Below are positions 32,654 through 42,027 of a stretch of DNA of 64,000 bases, one piece after another (position 1 is the stretch's first letter; each line of letters begins with the position of its first letter). The stretch spans positions 3,162,001-3,226,000 of the forward strand of contig NZ_AP022613.1 in assembly GCF_010730195.1 (NCBI RefSeq), given 5' to 3'. This stretch comes from Mycobacterium conspicuum. GTDB lineage: Bacteria; Actinomycetota; Actinomycetes; Mycobacteriales; Mycobacteriaceae. A program made the position numbers and the translations under genes. The notes below the pieces were generated by a model that was not told where the DNA came from, did no database searches, and worked only from the letters and a program-made list of their open reading frames with translations.

Positions 32654-35529
32654 GCGACGACGAGATCGGCAGCGGACATGCGGCGCAACCATTCGTAGCG
32701 CGGTCGATCCGCCGGTTTCCGGTGTTGGTCATCCTGGGGTGGTTCGCGATGATCGCCATCGTGCACCTCGCCGCCCCGCCGCTGGACCAGGTCGAAAAAG
32801 AACATCTGGTATCGCTGAATCCTCCGGACGTGCCGTCGTTTACAGCGATGCAGCGGGTCAACGAAGACTTCCACGAATCCTCGTCCGGCAGCTTGGCGAT
32901 GATCGTCCTGGAGGGACAGCAACCCCTTGGCAGCGATGCCCACCAGTACTACGACCGCTTGATTCGCCAACTCGACGACGACACGAAGCACGTGCAACAC
33001 GTCCAGAATTTCTGGGGCGACCCGCTGACGGCGGGAGCGGCGCAAAGCGCCAACGGCAAGGCCACCTACGTGCAAGTGAATTTGACCGGCAACCCCGGCG
33101 AGACGTCAGGCAACGAATCGGTGGCGGCGCTCCGCCACATCGTCGACCGGACGCCGCCGCCGCCTGGCATCCGGGTCTATGTCACCGGTCCAGCGGCGCT
33201 CGTCACGGAGATGAGCCAGAGCGGCGACAGAACGCTCGCCACAATGACGTTCGTCAGCCTCGCGGTGATCTGCACCATGTTGCTTCTCGTCTACCGCTCG
33301 ATCGTCACCGTCGTTCTGTTGTTGGTGATGGTTGGGATGGAACTGCAGGTGGCCCAAGGGATTGTCGCGTTCCTCGGCGAGCACCAGCTGGTGGGCCTGA
33401 CGACGTTTGCCGTCAACCTGCTGGTATCCATTGGGATCGCGGCCGGAATGGATTACGGCATCTTCTTCACCGGCCGGTATCAAGAAGCGCGCCAGGCCGG
33501 CGAGGACCGGGAAACCGCCTTCTACACCACCTACCGTGGTGTCGCTCCCGTCGTGCTGGCCTCGGGATTGACAATCGCCGGGGCCGTCTATTGCCTGACC
33601 TTCACCCGGCTGCCCGTCTTCCGAACGCTCGCCGTGCCTTGTGCCGTGGGCACATTGGTGGCGGTCGCGGTCGCGCTCACGCTGGTTCCCGCCGTCATTT
33701 CCGTGGGCGGCCGGTTCGGTCTCTTCGACCCCAAGCGGAAGCTCAAGGTTCGTGGCTGGCGGCGAGTGGGAACGGCCATCGTCCGCTGGCCCGCGCCGAT
33801 TCTCGTCGCGACGCTGGCCGTCGCGCTGATCGGGCTCTTGACGCTGCCCGGATACCAGCCCAGCTACAACGACCAGCAGTACATCCCCAAGAACATCGCC
33901 GCCAATCAGGGGTATGCGGCCGCGGCGCGGCACTTCCCGCAGTCACGGATGTCGGCACCCGAGGTGCTGTTGATCGAGGCCGATCACGATTTGCGGAATT
34001 CAGCCGACTTTCTGATATTGAATAAACTAGCCAAAGGAATTCAGGCGGTCCCGGGAGTGTCTCGGGTGCAGGCCATAACGCGGCCGCAGGGAACCCCGAT
34101 CGACCACGCGACAATACCCTACATGCTCAGCATGCAGATGGCCGGCATGCAGCAGACCATGCAGTTTCAGAAAGAGCGCATGAACGACATGCGCAACGCG
34201 GCCGATCAGCTGGGCGAAACGATTGTCATCATGCAACGCATGTACGCCCTGATCCAGCAACTCACCGACACGACTCATCACATGGTGGGTGAGACGCATG
34301 ATATGCAGGCGATCACCAACGAGCTGCGCGATAAAATTTCGGATTTCGAGGATTTCTTCCGGCCGATCCGCAGCTACTTCTACTGGGAACGGCACTGCTA
34401 CGACATTCCGATCTGCTTCTCGCTGAGATCGATCTTCGACTCGATCGACGGTGTGGACGAGCTCAGCGATCAGCTGCAAAACCTGGTGACCGACCTGGAT
34501 CGGCTGGACGCCCTGCTGCCCCAGTTCCTGGTCCAGTTCCCGCCGATGATCGAAATCATGAAGACCATGCGGACCATGATGCTCAGCATGATCAGCACCA
34601 TGTCCGGCACCTTCGGCGAGATGGACCAGAACAGCAACAACGCCACCGCCATGGGGAAGGCGTTCGACGCCGCCAAGAACGACGATTCGTTCTACTTCCC
34701 CCCCGAGGTGTTCAAGAACGCAGACTTCAAACGAGTCATGAAGGTGTTCGTGTCGCCCGACGGCAAGGCCGTCCGCATGTTCATCTCGCAGAAAAACGAT
34801 CCCGCCTCGCCGGAGGGAGTCGCGCGGATCGACCCCATTCAAACCGCGGCCGAAGAGGCATTGAAAGGGACTCCGCTCGAAGATTCCAAGATCTATCTCA
34901 CCGGCACCGCGGCGATGGTGAAAGATCTGGTGAACAGCTCTAAATACGACCTGATGATCGCGGGAATTGCCGCGATCTGTCTGATCTTCATGATCATGCT
35001 GATTATGACGCGGAGTTTCATTGCCGCCCTGGTGATCGTGGGCACGGTATTGCTTTCCCTGGGCGCGTCCTTCGGGCTGTCCGTGCTTGTCTGGCAGGAC
35101 ATTCTCGGCATCCAAATACATTGGATGGTGCTGGTCATGTCGGTGATCATCCTTTTGGCGGTGGGATCCGACTACAATTTGCTGCTGGTATCCCGGATGA
35201 AAGAGGAGATTGGCGCCGGAATCAACACCGGCATCATTCGTGCCGTCGCGGGAACCGGCAAGGTGGTGACGAATGCCGGCCTGGTGTTCGCGTTCACGAT
35301 GGCGTCCATGGTGGTCAGCGATTTGCGCAGCCTCGGTCAGCTGGGCACCACCATCGGCATGGGGTTGTTGTTCGACACGTTGGTGGTGCGTGCGTTCATG
35401 ACGCCGTCCATCGCCGCGCTGCTGGGACGCTGGTTCTGGTGGCCGCAACGCGTGCGCCCCCGCCCCGCCAGCTCGTTACTTCGGCCGTCGGGACCCCGCC
35501 CCTTGGTGCGGGCCCTGTTGCTGAGATAG
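32650..35529 (+). CDS. MmpL-family RND transporter (MmpL4a-like)
   Basis: A 959-aa proton-driven RND lipid transporter. The layout is one N-terminal segment (VLVILGWFAMIAIV), a first periplasmic domain, five helices with the essential Asp-Tyr pair in GMDYGIFF, a second large periplasmic domain, and five C-terminal helices with the second pair in GSDYNLLL. The second periplasmic domain holds a long Met/Gln-rich coiled-coil region (about residues 490-680), as in MmpL4/5 proteins. ATG 32650 overlaps the mmpS stop. The order mmpS-mmpL-mmpL is the same as mmpS4-mmpL4a-mmpL4b in glycopeptidolipid loci, where these genes are needed for export of the acylated peptide. Here it probably exports the NRPS product (inference). 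Confidence 0.93.
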   Translation: MSDDEIGSGHAAQPFVARSIRRFPVLVILGWFAMIAIVHLAAPPLDQVEKEHLVSLNPPDVPSFTAMQRVNEDFHESSSGSLAMIVLEGQQPLGSDAHQYYDRLIRQLDDDTKHVQHVQNFWGDPLTAGAAQSANGKATYVQVNLTGNPGETSGNESVAALRHIVDRTPPPPGIRVYVTGPAALVTEMSQSGDRTLATMTFVSLAVICTMLLLVYRSIVTVVLLLVMVGMELQVAQGIVAFLGEHQLVGLTTFAVNLLVSIGIAAGMDYGIFFTGRYQEARQAGEDRETAFYTTYRGVAPVVLASGLTIAGAVYCLTFTRLPVFRTLAVPCAVGTLVAVAVALTLVPAVISVGGRFGLFDPKRKLKVRGWRRVGTAIVRWPAPILVATLAVALIGLLTLPGYQPSYNDQQYIPKNIAANQGYAAAARHFPQSRMSAPEVLLIEADHDLRNSADFLILNKLAKGIQAVPGVSRVQAITRPQGTPIDHATIPYMLSMQMAGMQQTMQFQKERMNDMRNAADQLGETIVIMQRMYALIQQLTDTTHHMVGETHDMQAITNELRDKISDFEDFFRPIRSYFYWERHCYDIPICFSLRSIFDSIDGVDELSDQLQNLVTDLDRLDALLPQFLVQFPPMIEIMKTMRTMMLSMISTMSGTFGEMDQNSNNATAMGKAFDAAKNDDSFYFPPEVFKNADFKRVMKVFVSPDGKAVRMFISQKNDPASPEGVARIDPIQTAAEEALKGTPLEDSKIYLTGTAAMVKDLVNSSKYDLMIAGIAAICLIFMIMLIMTRSFIAALVIVGTVLLSLGASFGLSVLVWQDILGIQIHWMVLVMSVIILLAVGSDYNLLLVSRMKEEIGAGINTGIIRAVAGTGKVVTNAGLVFAFTMASMVVSDLRSLGQLGTTIGMGLLFDTLVVRAFMTPSIAALLGRWFWWPQRVRPRPASSLLRPSGPRPLVRALLLR

Positions 35530-35575
35530 CTGGGGCCAGTGCCGCATTCGCAGTTTGTAGCGCGTCACAGCGATC

Positions 35576-38491
35576 GTGGGGACCAACGTGGCCCAGGACG
35601 ATAGCGACACCCATCGCGCCCAGGTCCCGTTCGTGGCGCGAACGATCCGCCGGTTTTCGGTCCTCGTCATCCTGGCCTGGGTGGCGCTGACACTCGTTGT
35701 GACACTGGCGGTTCCATCGCTGGAGCGGGTCGGCCAAGCGCATTCCGTGGCACTGAGTCCCCCCGACGCGCCATCGGTGCAGGCCATGCAGCGCATGGGC
35801 AAGGTCTTCAAAGAATCCGATTCGGACAGCTTCGCGATGATCGTGCTGGAGGGACAGCAGCGACTCGGTGACGACGCTCATGCCTACTACGCCGGATTGG
35901 TCCGCGAGTTAAGGGCCGACCGCAAACATGTTGAGCACGTGCAAGATTTGTGGGGAGACCGGCTTGCGGCGGCGGGAGTGCAAAGCCCGGACGGCAAGGC
36001 CGCATATTTGCAGTTGAATCTCGCCGGCAACCAGGGCACGACCTTGGGGCAGGAATCCGTTGCGACGGTCCGAAATATCGTGAAGCGCACGCCGCCCCCG
36101 CGCGGCGTCGGGGTCTACGTGACCGGTCCGGCGGCCCTGGTGACGGACATGCAGCACAGCGGCGAACGATCCATCTTGAAGATCACCGCGCTGAGCGTCC
36201 TGATCATCTTCGGGATGCTGCTGCTGGTCTACCGTTCGGTCATCACCGTGATTCTGTTGCTGCTCATGGTCGGCATCGAACTCGGGGCGGCACGGGGAAC
36301 CGTTGCGCTTCTTGGCGATAACAACATCCTTACGCTCTCGACCTTCGCGATCAATTTGCTGGTGGCCCTCGGGATCGCGGTCGGAACCGACTACGGGATC
36401 TTCTTTTTCGGCCGGTATCAAGAGGCGCGTCAGGTCGGCGAGGATCCGGAAACGGCGTACTACACCACCTATCGCCGGGTCGCGCCCGTCGTCCTGGCTT
36501 CCGGTTTGACCATCGCCGGCGCGGTCCTATGCCTCAGCTTCACGCGGATGCCCATCTTCCAGACCATCGGCGTCCCGTGCGCGGTGGGGATGCTGGTCGC
36601 CGTCGCCGTGGCGCTCACGCTGGTTCCGGCCGTGCTGGCCGTCGGGAGCGGCTTCGGCCTGTTCGACCCCAAGTACCGGATCGGATTCGGTCGATGGCGC
36701 GGGATCGGCACCGCGATCGTCCGCTGGCCCGCGCCCATCCTCGTCGCCACGTTGGCGATTGCGCTGATCGGTCTGGCGACGCTGCCGGGCTACAAAACGA
36801 GCTACAACGACCGGCTGTACATACCCCAAGACATTCCGGCGAATCTGGGGTATGCCGCCGCCGACCGCCACTTCTCGCAATCCCGGATGATGCCCGAGAT
36901 TTTGACCATCGAGTCGAATCATGACATGCGGAATCCGGCGGATTTTCTCGTCCTCCACAGGCTCGCCAAGGGCATCTTCCAGGTTCCGGGCATCTCTCGA
37001 GTGCAGGGGATCACCCGGCCCGAGGGCACGCCGATCGAACACACGTCGATGCCGTTCCTGATCAGCATGCAAAGCGCCGGCATGCAGCAAAACATGAACT
37101 TCATGAAGAACGCCATCAACGAATTGCCCAAGCAAGCCGATTTGATGGCTCAGCAAATCGCGATCATGCAGCACATGTACGACCTACAGAAACAGCTGAA
37201 CGAGATTACGCACCATTCGATCGTTTCCACCAGAGATATGGCGGCCGTCGTCGAACAATTGCGGCAAAGCGTGTCCGATTTCGAAGATTTCTGGAGGCCG
37301 ATTCGCAGCTACTTCTATTGGGAGAAGCATTGCTACGATATCCCAATATGCTGGGCGTTCAGACAAATCTTTGACAGCATCGACGGTGTCGACGCGGAAA
37401 GCGACAAACTCGAGGATCTGGTCAAGGATCTGAACAAGCTGGACGCCCTGCTGCCACAGCTCGTCGAGCAATTCCCGCAAATCATCGCGACGATGGAATA
37501 CATGCGCACGATGACGCTGACGATGTACAGCACCATGTCCGGGATCTTCCGCGAGATGGACGAATCGAGTCAGAACGCTGCCGCCATGGGAAAGGCGTTC
37601 GATGCGGCCAGAAACGATGACTCCTTCTACCTGCCGCCGGAGGTGTTCACGAATTCGGACTTCCAGCGCGCCATGAATTCGTTCCTGTCCCCCGACGGCA
37701 AGGCCGCCCGCTTCATCATTTCGCATAAGGGCGATCCCGCGACGCCCCAGGGAATCGCGCGTATCGATCAAATCAGAAAGGCGGCCGAAGAGGCGGTGAA
37801 GGCGACGCCGTTGGAGGCTGCCCAGATCTACATCGCCGGCACCGCGTCGACCTTCAAGGATTTCCGCGACGGCTCTAGTTACGACCTCCGGATCGCGGCG
37901 GTCGGCGCGCTCTGCCTGATCTTCATGATCATGCTGGTCATCACCCGAAGTTTCGTGGCGGCGCTGGTCATCGTCGGCACGGTGGCACTGTCGCTGGGCG
38001 CATCGTTCGGGCTGTCGGTGCTGGCGTGGCAGCATATTTTGGGCATCAAATTGCACTGGATGGTGCTTCCGATGTCGGTGATCGTCCTGCTAGCCGTCGG
38101 CTCCGACTACAACCTGCTATTGGTTTCCCGGATGAAGGAAGAAATCGCCGCCGGGATAAATACCGGGATTATCCGGGCAATGGGCGGGACCGGTAAGGTC
38201 GTGACGAATGCCGGCCTGGTGTTCGCCTTTACCATGGCCGCGATGGCGGTCAGCGATTTGCGAATCATCGGGCAGGTCGGCACCAGCATCGGTCTGGGCC
38301 TGCTGTTCGACACCCTGATCGTGCGCTCTTTTATGACACCGTCCATCGCGGCGCTGCTCGGACGGTGGTTCTGGTTCCCGCAAGCAGTGCGCCCCCGCCC
38401 GGCCAGTCAAATGCTTCGCCCGTCGGGACCGCGTCCGCAGGTACGGGCCCTGCTGCTGCACGAGGAGACAGCGGCGCCGACGCGGTCATAA
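35576..38491 (+). CDS. MmpL-family RND transporter (MmpL4b-like)
   Basis: A 971-aa second MmpL, clearly a paralogue of its neighbour. The two share the coiled-coil periplasmic region, the sequence FRPIRSYFYWE(R/K)HCYDIPIC in variant form, and the C-terminal R-P-R-P-A-S...RPSGPRP tail. The proton-relay pairs are GTDYGIFF and GSDYNLLL. It lies 46 nt downstream of the first mmpL and is probably in one transcript with it. GTG 35576 gives the longest form; GTG 35588 (VAQDD...) is equally possible. Tandem MmpL4a/4b pairs act together in glycopeptidolipid export. The gene ends 17 nt from a convergent gene, which closes the exporter block. Confidence 0.93.
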   Translation: MGTNVAQDDSDTHRAQVPFVARTIRRFSVLVILAWVALTLVVTLAVPSLERVGQAHSVALSPPDAPSVQAMQRMGKVFKESDSDSFAMIVLEGQQRLGDDAHAYYAGLVRELRADRKHVEHVQDLWGDRLAAAGVQSPDGKAAYLQLNLAGNQGTTLGQESVATVRNIVKRTPPPRGVGVYVTGPAALVTDMQHSGERSILKITALSVLIIFGMLLLVYRSVITVILLLLMVGIELGAARGTVALLGDNNILTLSTFAINLLVALGIAVGTDYGIFFFGRYQEARQVGEDPETAYYTTYRRVAPVVLASGLTIAGAVLCLSFTRMPIFQTIGVPCAVGMLVAVAVALTLVPAVLAVGSGFGLFDPKYRIGFGRWRGIGTAIVRWPAPILVATLAIALIGLATLPGYKTSYNDRLYIPQDIPANLGYAAADRHFSQSRMMPEILTIESNHDMRNPADFLVLHRLAKGIFQVPGISRVQGITRPEGTPIEHTSMPFLISMQSAGMQQNMNFMKNAINELPKQADLMAQQIAIMQHMYDLQKQLNEITHHSIVSTRDMAAVVEQLRQSVSDFEDFWRPIRSYFYWEKHCYDIPICWAFRQIFDSIDGVDAESDKLEDLVKDLNKLDALLPQLVEQFPQIIATMEYMRTMTLTMYSTMSGIFREMDESSQNAAAMGKAFDAARNDDSFYLPPEVFTNSDFQRAMNSFLSPDGKAARFIISHKGDPATPQGIARIDQIRKAAEEAVKATPLEAAQIYIAGTASTFKDFRDGSSYDLRIAAVGALCLIFMIMLVITRSFVAALVIVGTVALSLGASFGLSVLAWQHILGIKLHWMVLPMSVIVLLAVGSDYNLLLVSRMKEEIAAGINTGIIRAMGGTGKVVTNAGLVFAFTMAAMAVSDLRIIGQVGTSIGLGLLFDTLIVRSFMTPSIAALLGRWFWFPQAVRPRPASQMLRPSGPRPQVRALLLHEETAAPTRS

Positions 38492-38508
38492 CCGCGCTGC
38501 CGGTTAGT

Positions 38509-39372
38509 TCAGTTCACGACATCGAAAACTGCCGCGGCCGACGTGATCGCCTTGTCCGCGTTGCCCTCGTCGTGCAGCAGCATCCGCACCCCGATCCGCC
38601 CGGGTCCCCCGGCATGCGCCGTGCCTTCCACGCGGAACGGACCCACCTTGCCGCGCGACATGAACATCACGTGCCAGCTGACGACCTGCACCTTCCTAGT
38701 GCTGGCGACGCCGGCGGCAAGATCGATGGCGGCGGTCTCGAGCACCACGTGTTGCGGGCCGATGTGCAGCGCCGCATCGGGCGAGGCCAGTTCGAGGCTG
38801 AGCGCGGGCAGCACCCAGTGACCGTCGTCCCGTCGGGACGCGCCGAACGCCGCCCACAACGGCGGCAGATCGGGCGAGTCCTCGATCACCAACTCGGTGC
38901 CCGAAACATCCATCTTGTCAAGGCCTTCGGGCGGGATGCCGATGATCGCGCCTTGCCCCTCGTTGAATGCGATGACCCGGTCCGGGTTGTCGGCGTCGAC
39001 GATCTTGCATCGGCCATAGCCCATCGTGCGGCCCTGGTGCATGATGCCCGACTCGACGATTTCGATCCTGCTGACGTCATAGCCGGGGTCGATGATCTGC
39101 ACCGAGGCGATCACCGGATTGGGCACCGCGACCATATCGGTCTGACAACCCTCCGGCGACGAAATCGCCAGTGGCGCAACCATGAGACCACCGGCCTCGT
39201 TGCGCATGTCGCGGCGGATGGTGACGGTGTCGTCGCTCTCGCCGAGGTTCATCGACCCGTGGTTGCGGCCGATGTAGCGGTAGCTGAGCAGACCCGTCCA
39301 GCGCCGGTGCAGCTCGTCGCGGTACGCGTCGGTGTCGTTCATCAGCTCGCGGATGTCGCGCAATTCACTCAC
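38509..39372 (-). CDS. Hotdog-fold (thioesterase-like) protein
   Basis: A 287-aa cytosolic protein with two halves of PaaI/4HBT-like character, for example the N-terminal half's HRRWTGLLSYRYIGRNHG followed by DMRNEAGG and a beta-rich stretch, and the second half's ASTRKVQVVSWHVMFMSRGKVGPFRV. This suggests a double-hotdog acyl-CoA thioesterase or hydratase-like enzyme. I do not see a canonical catalytic motif that would fix the reaction. The GTG start overlaps the stop of the acyl-CoA dehydrogenase gene (GTGA), so the two are co-translated and probably act on the same acyl-CoA. It converges with the second mmpL. Confidence 0.75.
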   Translation of the reverse strand: MSELRDIRELMNDTDAYRDELHRRWTGLLSYRYIGRNHGSMNLGESDDTVTIRRDMRNEAGGLMVAPLAISSPEGCQTDMVAVPNPVIASVQIIDPGYDVSRIEIVESGIMHQGRTMGYGRCKIVDADNPDRVIAFNEGQGAIIGIPPEGLDKMDVSGTELVIEDSPDLPPLWAAFGASRRDDGHWVLPALSLELASPDAALHIGPQHVVLETAAIDLAAGVASTRKVQVVSWHVMFMSRGKVGPFRVEGTAHAGGPGRIGVRMLLHDEGNADKAITSAAAVFDVVN

Positions 39373-40616
39373 TTGTTCCGCCTTACCTGGTTGAACGGCA
39401 CGCCCCGGTCGGCGGCGTACTCGCGGGGAAAGTTCAGGACGCGTTCGCCAATCACGTTGCGCGCCATCTCGGTTGTGCCGCCGCCGATGCTGGCGATCTG
39501 CCGGCCGAGGACGCGGGTGCCGATCTTGAGGAACTCGTCGTCGTCGGCCACGACGGCGGCCGCGCCCGCGACGGCGCCGGCGGTGTCGGTTTCGACATCG
39601 TGGCTCGCGGCCATGGACAGCCGGATGATCGAGCCGGCGGCGGGCGGCAGCGATCCGCTGGCCACCGAGTGGAAGATGTGCTCGCCGAGCTGACCGTGCA
39701 CCGCTCGGTGCACCAGGGCCCGGCCCACCATCTCCCGCACCCGCTCACTCTCGCCCTGGCCGGTGCGTTCGACGCGATCGACCAGGGCCAGCAGATCGAT
39801 CGAAACATCTTGGGCCGCAACGATTCCGGGGCCGCTGGTGTATTCCGAGCTGTCGCCCATGGTGCGGCGTTCGTGGTACAGCTGCCGAGACGCGACTTCC
39901 CACCCTTTTCCGGGTGCCCCGACGACCGCGTCGTCGCCGACGTCGACGTCGTCGAGAAACTCTTCGCAAAATTCGACCGAACCGTTGACCTGCCGCACGC
40001 GGTTGATGGTGACCCCCGGATGGCGCAGCGGCACCAGGAACATCGTCAGGCCGTCGTGTTTGGGTGCGTCCCAGTCGGTCCGGGCCAGGCACAGCCCGTA
40101 GTCGGCGGCGAACCCCCAGGTGGTCCACGTCTTGGCGCCGTTGAGGATCCATCGCCCGTCGCGGCGATCGGCGCGGGTGATGACGCCGGCCAGGTCCGAT
40201 CCCCCGCGGGGTTCCGACAGCATCTGGACCAGCACCTCATCGCCGCGCAGCGCCGCGTGGATGTGGCTGCGTTTCTGCTCCTCGCTGCCCATGTCGAGGA
40301 TGGTCGCGCAGCAGATGGCGAACGACGGGACGTTGAGCAGCAGCGGCGTCTCGTAGGCGGCGCACTCGGCGTCAAAGGCCTTCTTGTATGCGTAGCCCAG
40401 CCCCAGGCCGCCGTACTCGCGGGGGAAGCAGATCCCGGCGAATCCCCCGGCGTACAAGATCCTTTGCAGCTCGCGGGCCCGTTGCCAGGATTCCTCGGCG
40501 TCGCGCTCGAGGCGCGCGGCCTTCTCGGGATCCAGCGGCGGCATGTTCGCGGCCAGCCAGGACCTGGCCCGGTCGCGAAATTCCTCGACTGACTCAGCGG
40601 TCACCGGCACCTCCAC
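39369..40616 (-). CDS. Acyl-CoA dehydrogenase
   Basis: A 415-aa flavoprotein of the acyl-CoA dehydrogenase superfamily, which oxidises acyl-CoA to enoyl-CoA. The N-terminal helical domain runs to about residue 125. The FAD/substrate segment includes VQMLSEPRGGSDLAGV and WILNGAKTWTTWGFAADY. The C-terminal helical domain ends with the typical QIASIGGGTTEMARNVIGERVLNFPREY. The open frame extends further 5', but that part is a shadow of the neighbouring gene. GTG 40616 is chosen from a cluster of three nearby GTG codons (also 40610 and 40604) with no strong Shine-Dalgarno, so the N-terminus could be four residues shorter. The hotdog-protein gene follows with overlap. Confidence 0.92.
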   Translation of the reverse strand: MEVPVTAESVEEFRDRARSWLAANMPPLDPEKAARLERDAEESWQRARELQRILYAGGFAGICFPREYGGLGLGYAYKKAFDAECAAYETPLLLNVPSFAICCATILDMGSEEQKRSHIHAALRGDEVLVQMLSEPRGGSDLAGVITRADRRDGRWILNGAKTWTTWGFAADYGLCLARTDWDAPKHDGLTMFLVPLRHPGVTINRVRQVNGSVEFCEEFLDDVDVGDDAVVGAPGKGWEVASRQLYHERRTMGDSSEYTSGPGIVAAQDVSIDLLALVDRVERTGQGESERVREMVGRALVHRAVHGQLGEHIFHSVASGSLPPAAGSIIRLSMAASHDVETDTAGAVAGAAAVVADDDEFLKIGTRVLGRQIASIGGGTTEMARNVIGERVLNFPREYAADRGVPFNQVRRNK

Positions 40617-40666
40617 AACAGCGCTGAGCGATCGCCCAGCAGCGCAGTAAGACAGTACACCACCAG

Positions 40667-41047
40667 CTAGGACGTGTTCAGCGCCACGGCCGCGCGGATC
40701 AGCGCCGTCAGTGCCTTCTCGTCGATCTCGTCGCCCTCGTGAAAATCGATGGCGCGCCGGGTGTTGCCGTCGAGGCTGGAGTTGAACAGGCCCGCGGGGT
40801 CGTCCAGGGACGCGCCCTTGACGAAGGTCATCTTGACCGCGCCTTTGTAGGTCTCGCCGGTGCAGATCATCCCGTCGTGGTACCAGACCGGGACGCCCCG
40901 CCACTTCCATTCCTCGACCACTTCGGGGTCCGCCTGCTTGATCAGCTTTCTGATGCGCGCGAGCGTCTCGCCACGCCAATCCGCCAGCTCTTTGATCCTG
41001 GCGTCGATCAGCTTCGAGGGAGAATCCCCGCTCTTGTTGTCAGCCAC
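40667..41047 (-). CDS. DUF1801 (YdhG/YjbR-like) protein
   Basis: A 126-aa cytosolic protein of the DUF1801 group, recognisable from ETLARIRKLIKQADPEVVEEWKWRGVPVWYHDGMIC and the segment VKMTFVKGASLDDP. No enzymatic function is established for these frataxin-like-fold proteins. The GTG start at 41047 overlaps the end of the universal stress protein gene by 8 nt, so it is probably co-translated with it. It may therefore share that gene's hypoxia-type control. The acyl-CoA dehydrogenase begins 50 nt further on. Confidence 0.85.
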   Translation of the reverse strand: MADNKSGDSPSKLIDARIKELADWRGETLARIRKLIKQADPEVVEEWKWRGVPVWYHDGMICTGETYKGAVKMTFVKGASLDDPAGLFNSSLDGNTRRAIDFHEGDEIDEKALTALIRAAVALNTS

Positions 41048-41933
41048 CCGTCGAGTATGACGGTCGGGCCACGATCACCGGCGCATGCGCCGCGTGCACG
41101 ACGGCATTGCTGACCGATCCCAGCAGCGCTTCGGTCAGCCCGCCGTGACCGTGGCTACCGACGACGACAAGCTGAGCGGCGTCCGACTCCTCGATCAGCG
41201 CTCGCGCCGGGTGATCGAGCGCGATGACCCGGTGCACCGTCACGTCGGGATAGCGCTCGCTCCAGCCGGCCAGATATTCGGCCAGGCTGCGCTCGGCTTC
41301 CGACTTCCACTCCAGCCACGGGAGTTGGTACACCGCAACATCGCTCCACGCGTGCAACGCGGTCAGCCCGACACCGCGCCGCGATGCCTCATCGAAGGCG
41401 ATGGCCAGCGCCCGCTCCGAGGCCGGGGAGCAATCGATTCCCACCACCACCGGAGCCCGCTCGGACCGCGCGGCGGACGAACCGTCGGCGTGGATGACGG
41501 CGACCGGACACTTCGCGCCGTGGACCACGCCCGAGCTGACCGATCCCAGCAAGACGCGCGCCACCGCGCCGCGTCCGGTGCAGCCCACGACGACCAGCTC
41601 GGCCTCTTCGGACATTTCGACCAACGCCGGCACCGGCGGCGACACCCTCACCTCGCTGGTGATCGAGATCGTCCGGCCCGCCGGCAATGCGTCCTGCGCG
41701 ATCTTGACCGCCTGCTCGAGCACCTTGCGGCCGTCGTCCTCCTGCCATTCCGCCACCCCGCTCGGCAGCGGTATCTGCGGGAACGTCGGCACGAACGTCT
41801 TGAACGTGTGGACCAGGGTCAGCGGCAGATTGCGCGAAGCCGCGTCGCGGGCTGCCCACAACACGGCGGCATCCGATGCGGCCGATCCGTCGACCCCGAC
41901 GACGAGGCCGTAACGCTTGACGGTGGTAGACAT
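41040..41933 (-). CDS. Tandem-domain universal stress protein
   Basis: A 297-aa protein with two UspA domains (about 1-150 and 160-297), the size of M. tuberculosis Rv2623 and Rv2005c. Each half has an N-terminal VVGVDGS/VVGIDCS strand-loop and a C-terminal nucleotide-binding motif: GCTGRGAVARVLLGSVS in the first, GSHGHGGLTEALLGSVS in the second. Both keep the G-x2-G-x9-G-S pattern that binds ATP. Members of this group slow growth during hypoxia and dormancy in mycobacteria. A DosR-like box lies about 64 nt upstream, which supports the same regulation here. The stop overlaps the following DUF1801 gene. Confidence 0.93.
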   Translation of the reverse strand: MSTTVKRYGLVVGVDGSAASDAAVLWAARDAASRNLPLTLVHTFKTFVPTFPQIPLPSGVAEWQEDDGRKVLEQAVKIAQDALPAGRTISITSEVRVSPPVPALVEMSEEAELVVVGCTGRGAVARVLLGSVSSGVVHGAKCPVAVIHADGSSAARSERAPVVVGIDCSPASERALAIAFDEASRRGVGLTALHAWSDVAVYQLPWLEWKSEAERSLAEYLAGWSERYPDVTVHRVIALDHPARALIEESDAAQLVVVGSHGHGGLTEALLGSVSNAVVHAAHAPVIVARPSYSTGG

Positions 41934-41996
41934 TTCGTTCTCCTCTGGGGCAGTCAGTCTGTCACCGAAAACGCTAGTTATCCCGGGGTCGCGGGT

Positions 41997-42016
41997 CGTG
42001 GGACTTTGGTCCTCAA
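41997..42016 (-). promoter_or_regulatory. DosR-like operator upstream of the universal stress protein gene
   Basis: In the orientation of the stress gene the site reads TTGAGGACCAAAGTCCCACG. It matches the mycobacterial DosR consensus TTSGGGACTWWAGTCCCSAA at 15 of 20 positions, including GGAC and AGTCCC. It sits 64 nt upstream of the start codon and 12 nt after the end of the antiporter gene. Position and target type both fit DosR control. Confidence 0.65.
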
Positions 42017-42027
42017 CCGCATGGACA

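Noticed and set aside
34027..35448. Minus-strand ORF of 473 codons antisense to the first mmpL
   Set aside because: It is His/Gln/Asp-rich shadow coding opposite a clear MmpL.
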